Positions 51,755 to 61,104 of a DNA stretch of 64,000 nt are shown in pieces. Within the stretch, counting starts at the first letter, position 1. Each line of letters opens with the position of its first letter. Origin of the DNA: Erwinia sp. S63 (GTDB taxonomy: Bacteria > Pseudomonadota > Gammaproteobacteria > Enterobacterales > Enterobacteriaceae); assembly GCF_016625195.1 (NCBI RefSeq), contig NZ_JACVUP010000001.1:248001-312000 (forward strand), in the 5' to 3' direction. Position numbers and translations under genes: made by a program. The notes below the pieces were generated by a model. That model ran no database searches. It was not told the DNA's origin and was given only the letters and a program-made list of their open reading frames with translations.

Positions 51755-52525
51755 ATGCAGCTCAATAGCCAACAGATTCAGGATATCAATACGCTTGCGG
51801 CCTGGCTGGCGCTGGACCACATGCCGGCAGATGGCACGCTGGAGGTTGATTTGGCGATTCTTGCCGGTCACGCGGTACTACCGAATGTTGAAGGCGTGAT
51901 TGCCCTGGCGAAGAAGTATCAACTGCCGCTGTTGATCAGCGGCGGTATCGGCCATTCGACGGTGTTACTGGCGGAGATGATTGCTAATCATCCGCTCTAT
52001 CGTCAGATACAAACTCAAGGCAAAAGCGAAGCAGAGTTGCTGGGTGGCATGGCGCGGGTGTTTGCCGCACTGCCGGACGATCAGCTGCTGCTGGAAACCG
52101 CCTCACGCAACTGTGGAGAGAATGCCGCCTTCAGCCAAAAACTGCTCGATGAGCAGAAGTGGCAGCCGCAGCATGTGCTGTTGGTGCAGGACCCGCTGAT
52201 GCAGCGTCGTACCTGGGAAACTTTCCGCTATCAATGGCGTGACCGCGCTGATGCACCCGAATTTATCAGCTGGCCAGTGTTTGTCCCGCAGGTGATGATG
52301 GATGCGGGCATGCTGCGTATTATCGGTGCACCGCCGCAAGGATTGTGGTCAATGGAGCGTTTTCTGTCGCTGCTGATGGGCGAGATCCAACGCCTGCGCG
52401 ATGATGAAAACGGCTACGGCCCGCGCGGAAAAGGCTTCCTCGGACATGTAGATATTCCGGATGAGGTGGAAGCAGGTTGGCGGCGATTGATGCAGCTGAA
52501 GGGCGTGCAGTCGCGTCTTGGATAA
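51755..52525 (+). CDS. ydcF: DUF218 protein YdcF
   Basis: 256 residues. LPLLISGGIGHSTVLLAEMI, SRNCGENAAFS and LLVQDPLMQRRTWETFRYQ are diagnostic of YdcF, whose E. coli member binds S-adenosylmethionine, while the wider DUF218 family includes SanA/ElyC envelope proteins. The physiological role is not established. GCGAGGAGAACGCG precedes the ATG. It is divergent from the LacI-like repressor and could be regulated by it. Confidence 0.88.
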   Translation: MQLNSQQIQDINTLAAWLALDHMPADGTLEVDLAILAGHAVLPNVEGVIALAKKYQLPLLISGGIGHSTVLLAEMIANHPLYRQIQTQGKSEAELLGGMARVFAALPDDQLLLETASRNCGENAAFSQKLLDEQKWQPQHVLLVQDPLMQRRTWETFRYQWRDRADAPEFISWPVFVPQVMMDAGMLRIIGAPPQGLWSMERFLSLLMGEIQRLRDDENGYGPRGKGFLGHVDIPDEVEAGWRRLMQLKGVQSRLG

Positions 52526-52541
52526 AACGCGCATAACCCCG

Positions 52542-52566
52542 TAGCGGCGCAATTCATTGCGCATAA
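52542..52566. repeat. Dispersed REP-like palindrome, copy 2
   Basis: TAGCGGCGCAATTCATTGCG (52542-52561) differs from copy 1 by one base in the inner loop. It lies 16 bases after the ydcF stop, between convergent genes. Confidence 0.68.
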
Positions 52567-52631
52567 GTCAGCGAATTAGCCTTCTCAGATTCGCGCGATA
52601 ATATTGCACCGCAACGGTATTAACCTGCGAT

Positions 52632-53543
52632 TTAACGATTCTGCAAATACACCTGCAAATTCACATACACCGCATTCAGCAACGGGGTGTTCACACCACT
52701 GCGTGCGCCGCGCACCAGCAGATCGCCAATCACCTGATCCGCCTCAATCTCATAACCCTGGGTTAAGTCGCGATACATCGAGGAGGTCATCGCCACCTGC
52801 GGATTATTGAGGGTTTCATAAATCTTCGCCGTTACCGCTGGCCGTTCCTGATAGCCGTCAGCGCTGAGTACGGAAAGTACCTCGGCGAAAATCCCCTGCA
52901 ACAGCGCCTCTCCGCCTTGGGAACGCAATACCTGCTGCGTATTACCCCGCGCAATACAGCACACTGCACCCAGCGTGCTCAGCAGCAACCACTTCTCCCA
53001 CAGCTCGCTGATGATGTTGTCAGCAAATACGGTATCGAACTGCGCCACGTTGAGCGTCTCATCGACACGCTGCAGGCGCGCATCATTCTGCCCATCGAGT
53101 GCACCGTAGTAGAGGATATGCAGTGGCGTCATCTGCACCACTTCACCTTGTTCACCCAGCGTGGCGTTGATTTTGCACAGGCCGCCAATCACCTTGTCGC
53201 CCAAGCGGGCGCGCAGCGTATCGATATGGCGCATACCGTTAAGGATCGGCATGATCAGTGTTTCTGGCCCGACGGCGGGTGCGATATCCTCGATAGCCTG
53301 ATCGAGCCCGAAGCTTTTCACCGTCAGAATGATCAGATCAAACTGGCCGGTAAGCTTGCCGGTTTGCGCCAGCTGCGGCTGAATTACCTCTGTACCGCCC
53401 GGTGTTTTTAGCACCAGACCGTTTTGTTGCAGCTGTTGAAAACGGCGCTCGCGCACCAGAAAAGTCACATCACGTCCTGCTTGCGCCAGACGTGCACCGA
53501 AATACCCGCCGGTGGCACCGGCGCCGACAACCAGAATGCGCAT
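52632..53543 (-). CDS. 2-dehydropantoate 2-reductase family protein
   Basis: 303-residue ketopantoate-reductase fold. N-terminal MRILVVGAGATGGYFGARLA with the NADPH motif GAGATGG, K in KINATLGE, and the C-terminal helical half with the catalytic-type lysine in SELWEKWLLLST. The classical panE of enterobacteria lies elsewhere in the genome as far as synteny is known, so this may be a paralogue acting on another 2-keto acid; hence no symbol. The start is ATG 53543; 27 further upstream codons are not family sequence. Confidence 0.82.
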   Translation of the reverse strand: MRILVVGAGATGGYFGARLAQAGRDVTFLVRERRFQQLQQNGLVLKTPGGTEVIQPQLAQTGKLTGQFDLIILTVKSFGLDQAIEDIAPAVGPETLIMPILNGMRHIDTLRARLGDKVIGGLCKINATLGEQGEVVQMTPLHILYYGALDGQNDARLQRVDETLNVAQFDTVFADNIISELWEKWLLLSTLGAVCCIARGNTQQVLRSQGGEALLQGIFAEVLSVLSADGYQERPAVTAKIYETLNNPQVAMTSSMYRDLTQGYEIEADQVIGDLLVRGARSGVNTPLLNAVYVNLQVYLQNR

Positions 53544-53756
53544 GGTTAGATTTCCCGTTGAGAGTGAGACCCTTACCATAAATCGCAAGAGATAAGCTTG
53601 CCAGCCCGTAAATGCTGAATCCATTGCAAGATTTTTACGATGGCTAAAAAAGGCTCAAACTGTTCGTATTTACTCGTACAATAGGTCTATGCTGTTGCGC
53701 AGCGGCGGGCAATGGTGCTCGCCCATTTATCCAGTCGAACAGACTAAGGACGCATC

Positions 53757-55856
53757 ATGCCCCGACCCCTACCTATCGAACGTTATCGCAATATCGGCAT
53801 CTCCGCGCACATCGATGCCGGCAAAACCACCACCACTGAGCGCATCCTGTTTTACACCGGGATGAGCCACAAGTTGGGTGAAGTGCACGATGGCGCGGCA
53901 ACCACAGACTGGATGGCGCAGGAGCAGGAGCGCGGAATTACCATTACCTCGGCGGCAGTGAGTTGCTTCTGGCCGGGCATGGATGGCAGCTTCACGCCAC
54001 ACCGCATCAATATCATTGATACCCCGGGACACGTCGATTTCACCATCGAAGTGGAGCGATCCATGCGCGTGCTGGACGGCGCCGTGATGGTGTATGACGC
54101 GGTCGGTGGCGTACAGCCACAGTCGGAAACCGTGTGGCGTCAGGCTAACAAGTATCACGTACCGCGCATTGCCTTTGTTAATAAGATGGACCGCCAGGGT
54201 GCGGACTTCTTCCGCGTGGTGCAGATGATGAAAGATCGTCTGCATGCTAATCCAGTGCCGATTGTGATTCCGATTGGTGCGGAAGAGCACTTTGCGGGCG
54301 TGGTGGATCTCAATAAGATGCGCGCCATCTACTGGGATGACGCCAGCCAGGGCATGACGTTCAGCTATGCGCCTATCCCTGATGAGTTGCAGGCGCAGGC
54401 CGCCGAATGGCGTGAGAATATGGTGGCCGCTGCGGCGGAAGCCAGTGAAGCGCTGATGGATCGCTATCTGGAGCAGGGCGACCTGAGCGAAGAAGAGGTC
54501 ATCGCGGGTTTGCGTCAACGCACCCTGATTGGCGAGATCCAGCCGATGCTGTGCGGCAGCGCCTTCAAGAACAAAGGCGTGCAGCGCATGCTCGATGCAG
54601 TGATTGAGCTGATGCCATCACCGCTGGATGTCCCAGCCGTTTCAGGCGTGAATGAAAAAGGCGAGCACGACGAACGTCATGCGGATGATGACGAGCCGTT
54701 CTCGGCGCTGGCGTTTAAGCTGATGAGCGATCCTTACGTTGGTCAGTTGACCTTTGTGCGCGTCTATTCCGGCGTGCTGCGCAAAGGCGATAGCGTGTGG
54801 AATGCGGTGAAAGGGCGCAAGGAGCGCATCGGGCGAATCGTGCAGATGCAGGCTAACGATCGCATCGAAATCGAGGAGATTCGTGCGGGTGATATAGCCG
54901 CCTGTGTCGGTTTGAAAGAGGTCACCACCGGTGAAACACTGTGCGATCCGAATGCGGTGATCACCCTGGAACGCATGGAGTTTCCAGACCCGGTGATCTC
55001 GCTGTCGATTGAGCCGAAAACCAAGGCGGATCAGGAGAAAATGGGGCTGGCACTGCAGCGTCTTGCCGCAGAGGATCCGTCCTTCCGCCTGCACACCGAT
55101 GAAGAATCGGGGCAGACGATTATCTCCGGTATGGGCGAGTTGCATCTGGAGATCATCGTTGATCGCATGAAGCGTGAATTCGGCGTGGAAGCCAACATTG
55201 GTCGGCCACAGGTCACCTATCGCGAAACCATCCGTAAAACGGTGCGCGATGTGGAAGGCAAGTTTGTGCGCCAGTCGGGTGGTAAAGGTCAGTATGGCCA
55301 CGTGGTGCTGACGCTGGAACCGCAGGCTGCAGGCGCCGGATTTGCCTTTGAAGATGCCACCAAGGGCGGCGTGGTGCCGCGCGAGTTTATTCCTTCTGTG
55401 GAGAAGGGGATTCGTGAGGCGCTGAACAGCGGTGTGCTGGCGGGCTATCCGGTGGTGGATCTGAAAGCCACGCTGACTTTCGGTTCGTATCATGACGTCG
55501 ATTCGTCGGAGATGGCTTTCCGTATGGCAGCGATTTTTGGCTTCAAAGCCGCCGCGAAACAGGCTGACCCGGTGATTCTTGAGCCGGTGATGCAGGTGGA
55601 AGTGGAAACGCCAGAGGATTACGCCGGTGGGGTGATGGGCGATCTCTCTTCGCGTCGCGGTACGCTGCAAGGTATGGATGAGCGCTTTGGTGCGCGCATC
55701 ATCCGAGCCGAAGTGCCGCTGTCAGAGATGTTTGGCTACGCCACCACGCTGCGATCCATGTCGCAGGGCCGTGCGACTTACAGCATGGAGTTTGCGCATT
55801 ACGCTGAAGCGCCACGCAACGTGGCTGAGGGAATTATTGCGTCACGCGCAGAGTGA
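53757..55856 (+). CDS. Second elongation factor G (EF-G paralogue outside the str operon)
   Basis: A full-length 699-residue EF-G with all five domains. GTPase motifs are intact: AHIDAGKTT (residues 17-25), RGITITSAA (switch II region), DTPGH with H92, and NKMD (142-145). Domain III has [13 protein letters not shown], domain [15 protein letters not shown] and domain [23 protein letters not shown]. It is very similar to canonical FusA but stands alone, with no rpsL, rpsG or tuf around it, so it is almost certainly an additional copy. It may serve under a special growth condition, in recycling, or in antibiotic tolerance. Preceded by a 213-base leader without an obvious strong promoter. Confidence 0.9.
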   Translation: MPRPLPIERYRNIGISAHIDAGKTTTTERILFYTGMSHKLGEVHDGAATTDWMAQEQERGITITSAAVSCFWPGMDGSFTPHRINIIDTPGHVDFTIEVERSMRVLDGAVMVYDAVGGVQPQSETVWRQANKYHVPRIAFVNKMDRQGADFFRVVQMMKDRLHANPVPIVIPIGAEEHFAGVVDLNKMRAIYWDDASQGMTFSYAPIPDELQAQAAEWRENMVAAAAEASEALMDRYLEQGDLSEEEVIAGLRQRTLIGEIQPMLCGSAFKNKGVQRMLDAVIELMPSPLDVPAVSGVNEKGEHDERHADDDEPFSALAFKLMSDPYVGQLTFVRVYSGVLRKGDSVWNAVKGRKERIGRIVQMQANDRIEIEEIRAGDIAACVGLKEVTTGETLCDPNAVITLERMEFPDPVISLSIEPKTKADQEKMGLALQRLAAEDPSFRLHTDEESGQTIISGMGELHLEIIVDRMKREFGVEANIGRPQVTYRETIRKTVRDVEGKFVRQSGGKGQYGHVVLTLEPQAAGAGFAFEDATKGGVVPREFIPSVEKGIREALNSGVLAGYPVVDLKATLTFGSYHDVDSSEMAFRMAAIFGFKAAAKQADPVILEPVMQVEVETPEDYAGGVMGDLSSRRGTLQGMDERFGARIIRAEVPLSEMFGYATTLRSMSQGRATYSMEFAHYAEAPRNVAEGIIASRAE

Positions 55857-56114
55857 TTTTTTGGGCGGCAAGGATGCCGCTACTTAATACCCTTTCATCT
55901 ATCCATTCGTCATATTCGCATTAATGCGGAGGGCTGCATGCCGTCGTCAAGGATGGCGCTACAGTTTTATTTCCCGCCTTAAATCATTTCATCACAACCT
56001 TTGCCACTATTGTCGTTTTACATTTATTTATCCGGATTTTAATAATTTAGCGGAAATTAAAAACAGGCCGAAATTCGGCTGATTAAAATAACACCTGCTA
56101 TCACCAAGGATAAT
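55857..56114 (+). promoter_or_regulatory. Leader region of the ABC importer operon, with an element repeated before the GNAT gene
   Basis: A small GCGGCA / TGCCGC hairpin (55865-55880) lies right after the EF-G stop. TTGCCACTATTGTCGTTTTA begins at 56001 and continues into TCCGGATTTTAATAATT to about 56047. Nearly the same sequence recurs at 57871-57917 upstream of the GNAT gene. TTGCCA could serve as a -35 with an AT-rich -10 around 56024-56030. Confidence 0.55.
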
Positions 56115-57728
56115 ATGAAAATAAACGCAATTTCTCTGGCGCTGGGCTTAAGTTTGCTTGGCAGTGCGCTTAACGCTGTTGCTGCCGATAAACCGGTCAG
56201 CGGTGGCAGTTTGACGGTGGGCGTCGAAACCGAACCCACGACCTTCAACCCACAGCTTAATGGGCAGGACAAAGCCGAAATCACCCTGCGCAATTTCTGG
56301 GAGTCGCTGCTGGCACGCCGCCCTGACGGCAGCTTTGTGCCCTGGCTGGCTGAAAGCTATCAGGCCAGCGAGGATGGCAAAACCTTGCGCTTTAACCTGC
56401 GTCGCGATGTCACTTTCTCCAACGGTGAAAAATTTGATGCCAATGCGGTGGCTGAAAACTTCCGCCAGACTCAGGTGGCGCAGTACTGCGCGGGCACCAG
56501 CCTGTGCCTGATGGGGTCGCACATCGACAAAATTGAAACCCCTGATGACCATACTGTGGTGATTACGCTGAAAGAGGTCTATTCCCCGTTCCTCTCCTTC
56601 GCTGCGGGACTGCAAATTCTCTCACCCTCCAGCTGGAAATCATCGCAGCTGAAATCGGGCGGCACGGAGATTGCCGGCACCGGCCCGTTTATCCTGCAAA
56701 GCTACGAAAAGGGTCAGCAGGTCACTTACGTCAGGAACCCGAAATACAACTGGGCACCTGCCACGGCGAAGCATCAGGGGCCAGCCTATCTTGACCGCGT
56801 CACCTATCGCTTCCTGCCGGAATCCTCGGTACGTACCGGGGCGCTGCTGTCCGGGCAAGTGGATGCCATTGAAGGGATCTCTGGCAACGATGCCGGTGAA
56901 TTCAAGGACAACAGCGATTTCACCTACCAGCATGCGCTCAATACCGGCACGCCGTACTCGCTGTTCCTCAACGTCGAGTATGGCCCAACGCAGGATGTGA
57001 AAGTGCGCCAGGCACTGCTACAAGGGCTGGAGATCGACCCGCTGCTGAAATCGGTGTATCGCGGGGAGCGTACGCGCGCGTGGGGCATTACGTCACCGAT
57101 TGATCCGCTCTACAACAACGAGCTGGAAGGGAAGTACGGCAATAACCCGGATGCCGCCAACAAGCTGCTGGATGAAGCAGGATGGCAAACCCGTGATAGC
57201 GAAGGCTTCCGCAGCAAAAATGGCGAGCGACTGCGCATTGAGCTGATTCAGGCGCAGGCCACGGTGCGTGACCAGCGTGATGTGTTACTGCAGGCGATTC
57301 AGGCACAGGCGCGCCAGCGGTTGGGCATCGATCTTAAGCTCAACTACGTTGACTCCGGCACCTACGCGGATGTGCGCAAAAGCGGAAAATTCGGCACCAT
57401 CGCTAACTCCAACACCCCGACCGATGGCGTAGATATTGAGAACCACTATCGGCCGATTGCCCAGGGTGGCGCGATTAACTACAGCCGTGTCAACGATGCT
57501 GGTCTCAATGCACAGCTGGATAAGGCCGCTGCCACGCTGGACTTGCAGCAACGCCGTCAGTATTACAGTGAGTTGCAGCAGCGTGCACTGATTCAGTTGG
57601 CCCTGGCGGTGCCGTTGTACGAACCCGAAGATCAGCTCGCCACCGCCAGCTACGTGCACGGTTACGGCTTCCGCAGTTATAAACAGATGCCGGAAAGCGT
57701 TTACGATGTGTGGTTAAGCAAACACTAA
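56115..57728 (+). CDS. ABC transporter family 5 substrate-binding protein, copy 1
   Basis: 537 residues with a signal peptide cleaved near AVAA-D (residue 24). SGGSLTVGVETEPTTFNPQLNG and the conserved FSNGEKFDANAVAENF segment mark the DppA/OppA/NikA (SBP_bac_5) class. A paired cysteine segment (QYCAGTSLC) may form a disulphide. It is highly similar over its full length to the product of 58491-60098, so this is a tandem duplication with the GNAT gene between the copies. Ligand unknown; peptides, opines or organosulfur compounds are possible. The first gene of the operon has its own leader. Confidence 0.88.
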   Translation: MKINAISLALGLSLLGSALNAVAADKPVSGGSLTVGVETEPTTFNPQLNGQDKAEITLRNFWESLLARRPDGSFVPWLAESYQASEDGKTLRFNLRRDVTFSNGEKFDANAVAENFRQTQVAQYCAGTSLCLMGSHIDKIETPDDHTVVITLKEVYSPFLSFAAGLQILSPSSWKSSQLKSGGTEIAGTGPFILQSYEKGQQVTYVRNPKYNWAPATAKHQGPAYLDRVTYRFLPESSVRTGALLSGQVDAIEGISGNDAGEFKDNSDFTYQHALNTGTPYSLFLNVEYGPTQDVKVRQALLQGLEIDPLLKSVYRGERTRAWGITSPIDPLYNNELEGKYGNNPDAANKLLDEAGWQTRDSEGFRSKNGERLRIELIQAQATVRDQRDVLLQAIQAQARQRLGIDLKLNYVDSGTYADVRKSGKFGTIANSNTPTDGVDIENHYRPIAQGGAINYSRVNDAGLNAQLDKAAATLDLQQRRQYYSELQQRALIQLALAVPLYEPEDQLATASYVHGYGFRSYKQMPESVYDVWLSKH

Positions 57729-57745
57729 TTGGTAAAACGATTGGT

Positions 57746-57819
57746 AGCGGCATGATTTATTGCGCGTGCATCAGAAGCAACTTAATTGCTTGTGGGCGCG
57801 CGATAAATTTTGCCGCTAT
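57746..57819. repeat. Dispersed REP-like palindrome, copy 3 (inverted pair)
   Basis: TAGCGGCATGATTTATTGCG (57746-57765) and CGCGATAAATTTTGCCGCTA (57800-57819) are imperfect reverse complements about 35 bases apart, forming a large stem. It is related to the palindromes at 45419 and 52542. It lies between the first binding-protein gene and the GNAT leader, where it could stabilise the upstream mRNA. Confidence 0.7.
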
Positions 57820-57870
57820 GCTATGCGCCAAATAAAACGCTTCTGTTATTTCCCACAATTAACAAATCCA

Positions 57871-57917
57871 TTGCCACTATTCTCGTTTTACTTTAATTCC
57901 CCGGATTTCAATAATTC
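57871..57917 (+). promoter_or_regulatory. Copy of the upstream element of the importer operon, before the GNAT gene
   Basis: TTGCCACTATTCTCGTTTTA (57871-57890) differs from 56001-56020 by one base, and CCGGATTTCAATAATT follows as in the other copy. It ends 28 bases before the GNAT ATG. The conservation outside coding sequence suggests a promoter/activator site duplicated with the gene. Confidence 0.6.
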
Positions 57918-57945
57918 CCTGAAGATAAATTCAGGAAACCCGAAC

Positions 57946-58461
57946 ATGAGCCAATCCATCCAAATCGCCAAACCCGACGATGCCGAAGAGATATTTGCCC
58001 TGTTACAGCGTGCGTATGCCTCGCTGGTGGCGCTGGATGTGCATTTCACCATTTCGCAGGGCAACGTCGAGCAGGTACGCCGCGTCATTGAACAGGAAAC
58101 GGTGCTGGTGCTGCGCAAATGGAAGCGCGCTGTTGCGACAGTAACGGTGCGCTTTCCGTGGCAGCAGGAAACCGATGCGCCGTCGTCGCTGCCGTTTATC
58201 CACTGGTTCGCCGTGGACCCAGACTACAAAGGGCAGGGCTATGGTCGTGAAATCATCAGCTATGCCGAGGACACCCTGTTGAAACAGACGCTTAAAGCGC
58301 CGGGTGTCTATCTGGCAACCGCCATCAAACATCCGTGGCTGAGTGAGCTTTATTTGCGTCGCGGCTATCAGCCGTTTTATCACCGCACCAATGCATTGGG
58401 CGAAGCGCTGGTGTTCCTGAAAAAGGAATTTCACCCACAGCCGATTGCCAACATCGCCTGA
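57946..58461 (+). CDS. GNAT-family N-acetyltransferase
   Basis: 171 residues starting MSQSIQIAKPDDAEEIFALL. The acetyl-CoA motif A is WFAVDPDYKGQGYGREIISYAE (Q/RxxGxG/A form as KGQGYG), followed by YLRRGYQPFY in motif B. In-frame codons upstream lie in the leader element and repeat, so the ATG at 57946 is chosen. It sits inside an importer operon with a flavin monooxygenase, the same combination as in pathways that N-acetylate S-alkylated cysteines before oxidative cleavage. The substrate remains unknown. Confidence 0.85.
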   Translation: MSQSIQIAKPDDAEEIFALLQRAYASLVALDVHFTISQGNVEQVRRVIEQETVLVLRKWKRAVATVTVRFPWQQETDAPSSLPFIHWFAVDPDYKGQGYGREIISYAEDTLLKQTLKAPGVYLATAIKHPWLSELYLRRGYQPFYHRTNALGEALVFLKKEFHPQPIANIA

Positions 58462-58490
58462 TTCACACCATTTAAAACAACAGGGACTTT

Positions 58491-60098
58491 ATGATAGCGA
58501 ATTCGATCACGCTGGCGCTGGGGCTGGCGTGCCTGCTGAGCACCTCGGCCACGCTTGCCGCAGCATCCCCGCGCAGCGGCGGTTCACTGACCTATGGCGT
58601 GGAAACCGAACCGGCACCGTTAAATCCACAGTTAAACGGGCAGTCCAAGGCAGAAGTGACGCTGCGCAATGTATGGGAATCCCTGCTGGCGCGTCGCACC
58701 GATGGCAGCTTCGTGCCGTGGCTGGCGACGGGTTACGAGGTCAGCCCAGACGGCAAAGTTTATCGCTTCACGCTGCGTCGCGATGTCACTTTCTCGAACG
58801 GTGAAAAACTGGATGCCAACGCGGTGGCGGAGAACTTCCGCCATGTTCAGGATCCAAAATATTGCGCCGGAACCAGCATCTGCGCCCTGAGCGCACGTAT
58901 TGCCAGCGTTGAAACACCCGATAACGACACCGTGGTGATCACCCTGAAACAGGGCTATGCGCCATTCCTGTCGTTTGCTGCAAAGCTGCAGATTCTGGCT
59001 CCCGCCAGCTGGCACTCACCGCAACTCAAAGCGGGCGGTAAAGAGATTGCGGGCACCGGTCCTTTCATCATCGAAAGCTACGAAAAGGGCCAGCAACTGA
59101 CACTGGTGCGCAATCCGCATTACCACTGGGCACCGGCCACGGCACATCATCAGGGTCCGGCATATCTGGAGCGGGTGACCTTCCTGCCGGAATCCTCGGT
59201 GCGCACCGGCGCATTGCTATCCGGCCAGCTGGACGTGATTGAGGGCATTTCGGGCAATGATGCCAGCGAGTTCAAGGACAGCGCTGATTTTACCTACCAG
59301 CATGCGCTGAATACCGGCACGCCTTATTCATTGTTTCTCAATGTGGACTACGGCCCAACGCGAGATGTGAAAGTGCGTCAGGCGCTGTTGCAGGGGTTGG
59401 ATATCGATCCACTGTTGAAGTCGGTGTATCGCGGCGAACGCACCCGCGCGTGGGGCATCACCTCACCGGTCGATCCGCTCTATAACAACGATCTGGAAGG
59501 GCAGTACGGTAATAACCCGACAGCGGCGAACAAATTACTGGATGAGGCCGGATGGCAAGCGCGCGATGGCGAAGGCTTTCGCAGCAAAGACGGTCAGCGT
59601 CTGAGCATCGAAGTGATTCAGGCGCAGGCCACGGTGCGTGATCAGCGCGATGTGCTGTTACAGGCGATTCAGGCGCAGGCGCGTCAACGTCTTGGCGTCG
59701 AAATCAAATTGCGCTATGTCGATTCCGGCACCTATGCCGACGTGCGTAACAGCGGCCACTTTGGTTCGATTGCCAACTCGAATACCGAAACCGACGGCAT
59801 TGATATCGAAAATCACTACCGTCCGGTGAAAGCCGGTGGCGCTATCAACTACAGCCGCGTTAACAGCCCTGAAATCAATGGCTGGCTCGATCAGGCCGCC
59901 GCCACGCTTGATATCAATCAGCGCCGCAAATACTACAGCCAGCTCCAGCACTATGCCCTGACGCAGCAGGCGTTGGCGATCCCACTCTATGAACCGGAAG
60001 ACCAAATCGCTGCCGCCCGCTACGTGCACGGCGTGGGCTTCCGCAGCTACAAGCAGATGCCAGAAAACGCGTACGACATCTGGCTCAGTGACCATTAA
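58491..60098 (+). CDS. ABC transporter family 5 substrate-binding protein, copy 2
   Basis: 535 residues, signal peptide ending near TLAA-A (residue 24). Shares long identical stretches with copy 1 (for example QHALNTGTPYSLFLNV, VYRGERTRAWGITSP and NKLLDEAGWQ), yet differs in the N-lobe and in the linker after ATAHHQGPAYLERV, where it is one residue shorter. Retention of two intact copies suggests different ligand preferences for one transporter. It is followed after 13 bases by the first permease gene, so this copy is the one embedded in the transport operon. Confidence 0.88.
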   Translation: MIANSITLALGLACLLSTSATLAAASPRSGGSLTYGVETEPAPLNPQLNGQSKAEVTLRNVWESLLARRTDGSFVPWLATGYEVSPDGKVYRFTLRRDVTFSNGEKLDANAVAENFRHVQDPKYCAGTSICALSARIASVETPDNDTVVITLKQGYAPFLSFAAKLQILAPASWHSPQLKAGGKEIAGTGPFIIESYEKGQQLTLVRNPHYHWAPATAHHQGPAYLERVTFLPESSVRTGALLSGQLDVIEGISGNDASEFKDSADFTYQHALNTGTPYSLFLNVDYGPTRDVKVRQALLQGLDIDPLLKSVYRGERTRAWGITSPVDPLYNNDLEGQYGNNPTAANKLLDEAGWQARDGEGFRSKDGQRLSIEVIQAQATVRDQRDVLLQAIQAQARQRLGVEIKLRYVDSGTYADVRNSGHFGSIANSNTETDGIDIENHYRPVKAGGAINYSRVNSPEINGWLDQAAATLDINQRRKYYSQLQHYALTQQALAIPLYEPEDQIAAARYVHGVGFRSYKQMPENAYDIWLSDH

Positions 60099-60111
60099 TC
60101 AGGAGGCGAAG

Positions 60112-61104
60112 ATGAGTCTGGAAAGCATTGTCACCCGCACCCCGCGTCCGCGTCGGCCTGCTCTCTGGCGCAGTGAGTTATCGCGCCGCATTGTTGGTCG
60201 TCTGCTTGGCGGCGTAATGGTGCTGTGGGCCGCCGTGTCGCTGGCTTTTCTCGGGGTGCATCTGGCACCCGGCGATATTGTTAGTTTGCTGATCGGTGAA
60301 CAGCTACGCACCCCGGCGATTGAAGCGGCAATTCGTGCAGAATGGGGATTGAATGAGCCACTGTGGTGGCAATATCTGCATTACCTGTGGCGCGTACTCC
60401 ATGGCGACTTTGGTCGCTCTTATATGCTCAACACCGAAGTCAGCCATCTGCTGGCTACCCAGCTGTGGCCGACCATCAAACTCACGCTAGCGGCACTGCT
60501 GGTGAGCATTTTGTTTGCGGTGGTGATGGCGGTTGCAACGGCCCATCGTCGCATTGGGCGTCGAGTGGCCAACAGTGTTGAACTGCTGCTGGCGTCTACG
60601 CCGTCATTCTGGATGGGCATCGTGCTGCTGTTTATCTTTAGCTTCACGCTGCGCTGGTTCCCGGTGGCAGGCGATCGTTCACTCTCCTCACTGGTGCTCC
60701 CAGCGCTGGCATTGGGACTGGCGCAAGGGGCGGTAATCGCCCAACTACTGCGTCGTGAACTGGAGCGTGCACTGGATGCACCCTTTACCCTGACGCTGCG
60801 TGCCTGGGGCGTAGGGGAAACCACTATCCGTTTACGCCACGCTTTGCGTCATGCTGCGCTCCCCGCCGTGACCTTAACCGGCTGGCTGGTGGGCGGATTA
60901 CTCAGTGGCGCCGTGATTACCGAACAAGTATTTGGTCGCCCTGGCCTTGGCAAACTCACCGTGGATGCCGTCTTAGCTAAAGATCTTCCGGTGGTGCTGG
61001 CAGTGGCGATCCTTTCTGCGCTGATTTACGTGGTGATGAGTACGCTGGTCGACATCCTGTCACTGTGGATCGATCCGCGTCTGCGTGGGGAGAACAAATC
61101 ATGA
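60112..61104 (+). CDS. ABC transporter permease, DppB type
   Basis: 330 residues with six predicted helices. The N-terminal PGD segment (HLAPGDIVSLLIGEQ) and the EAA loop region VGETTIRLRHALRHAALPAV are characteristic of family 5 importers. The ATG at 60112 has AGGAGG six bases upstream; the open frame continues into the preceding gene but without meaning. Overlaps the next permease gene by four bases. Confidence 0.9.
   Translation: MSLESIVTRTPRPRRPALWRSELSRRIVGRLLGGVMVLWAAVSLAFLGVHLAPGDIVSLLIGEQLRTPAIEAAIRAEWGLNEPLWWQYLHYLWRVLHGDFGRSYMLNTEVSHLLATQLWPTIKLTLAALLVSILFAVVMAVATAHRRIGRRVANSVELLLASTPSFWMGIVLLFIFSFTLRWFPVAGDRSLSSLVLPALALGLAQGAVIAQLLRRELERALDAPFTLTLRAWGVGETTIRLRHALRHAALPAVTLTGWLVGGLLSGAVITEQVFGRPGLGKLTVDAVLAKDLPVVLAVAILSALIYVVMSTLVDILSLWIDPRLRGENKS

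Noticed and set aside
54642-55670. Minus-strand open frame of 342 codons inside the EF-G gene
   Set aside because: Antisense shadow of a conserved gene, with low-complexity His/Arg-rich translation and no start signal.
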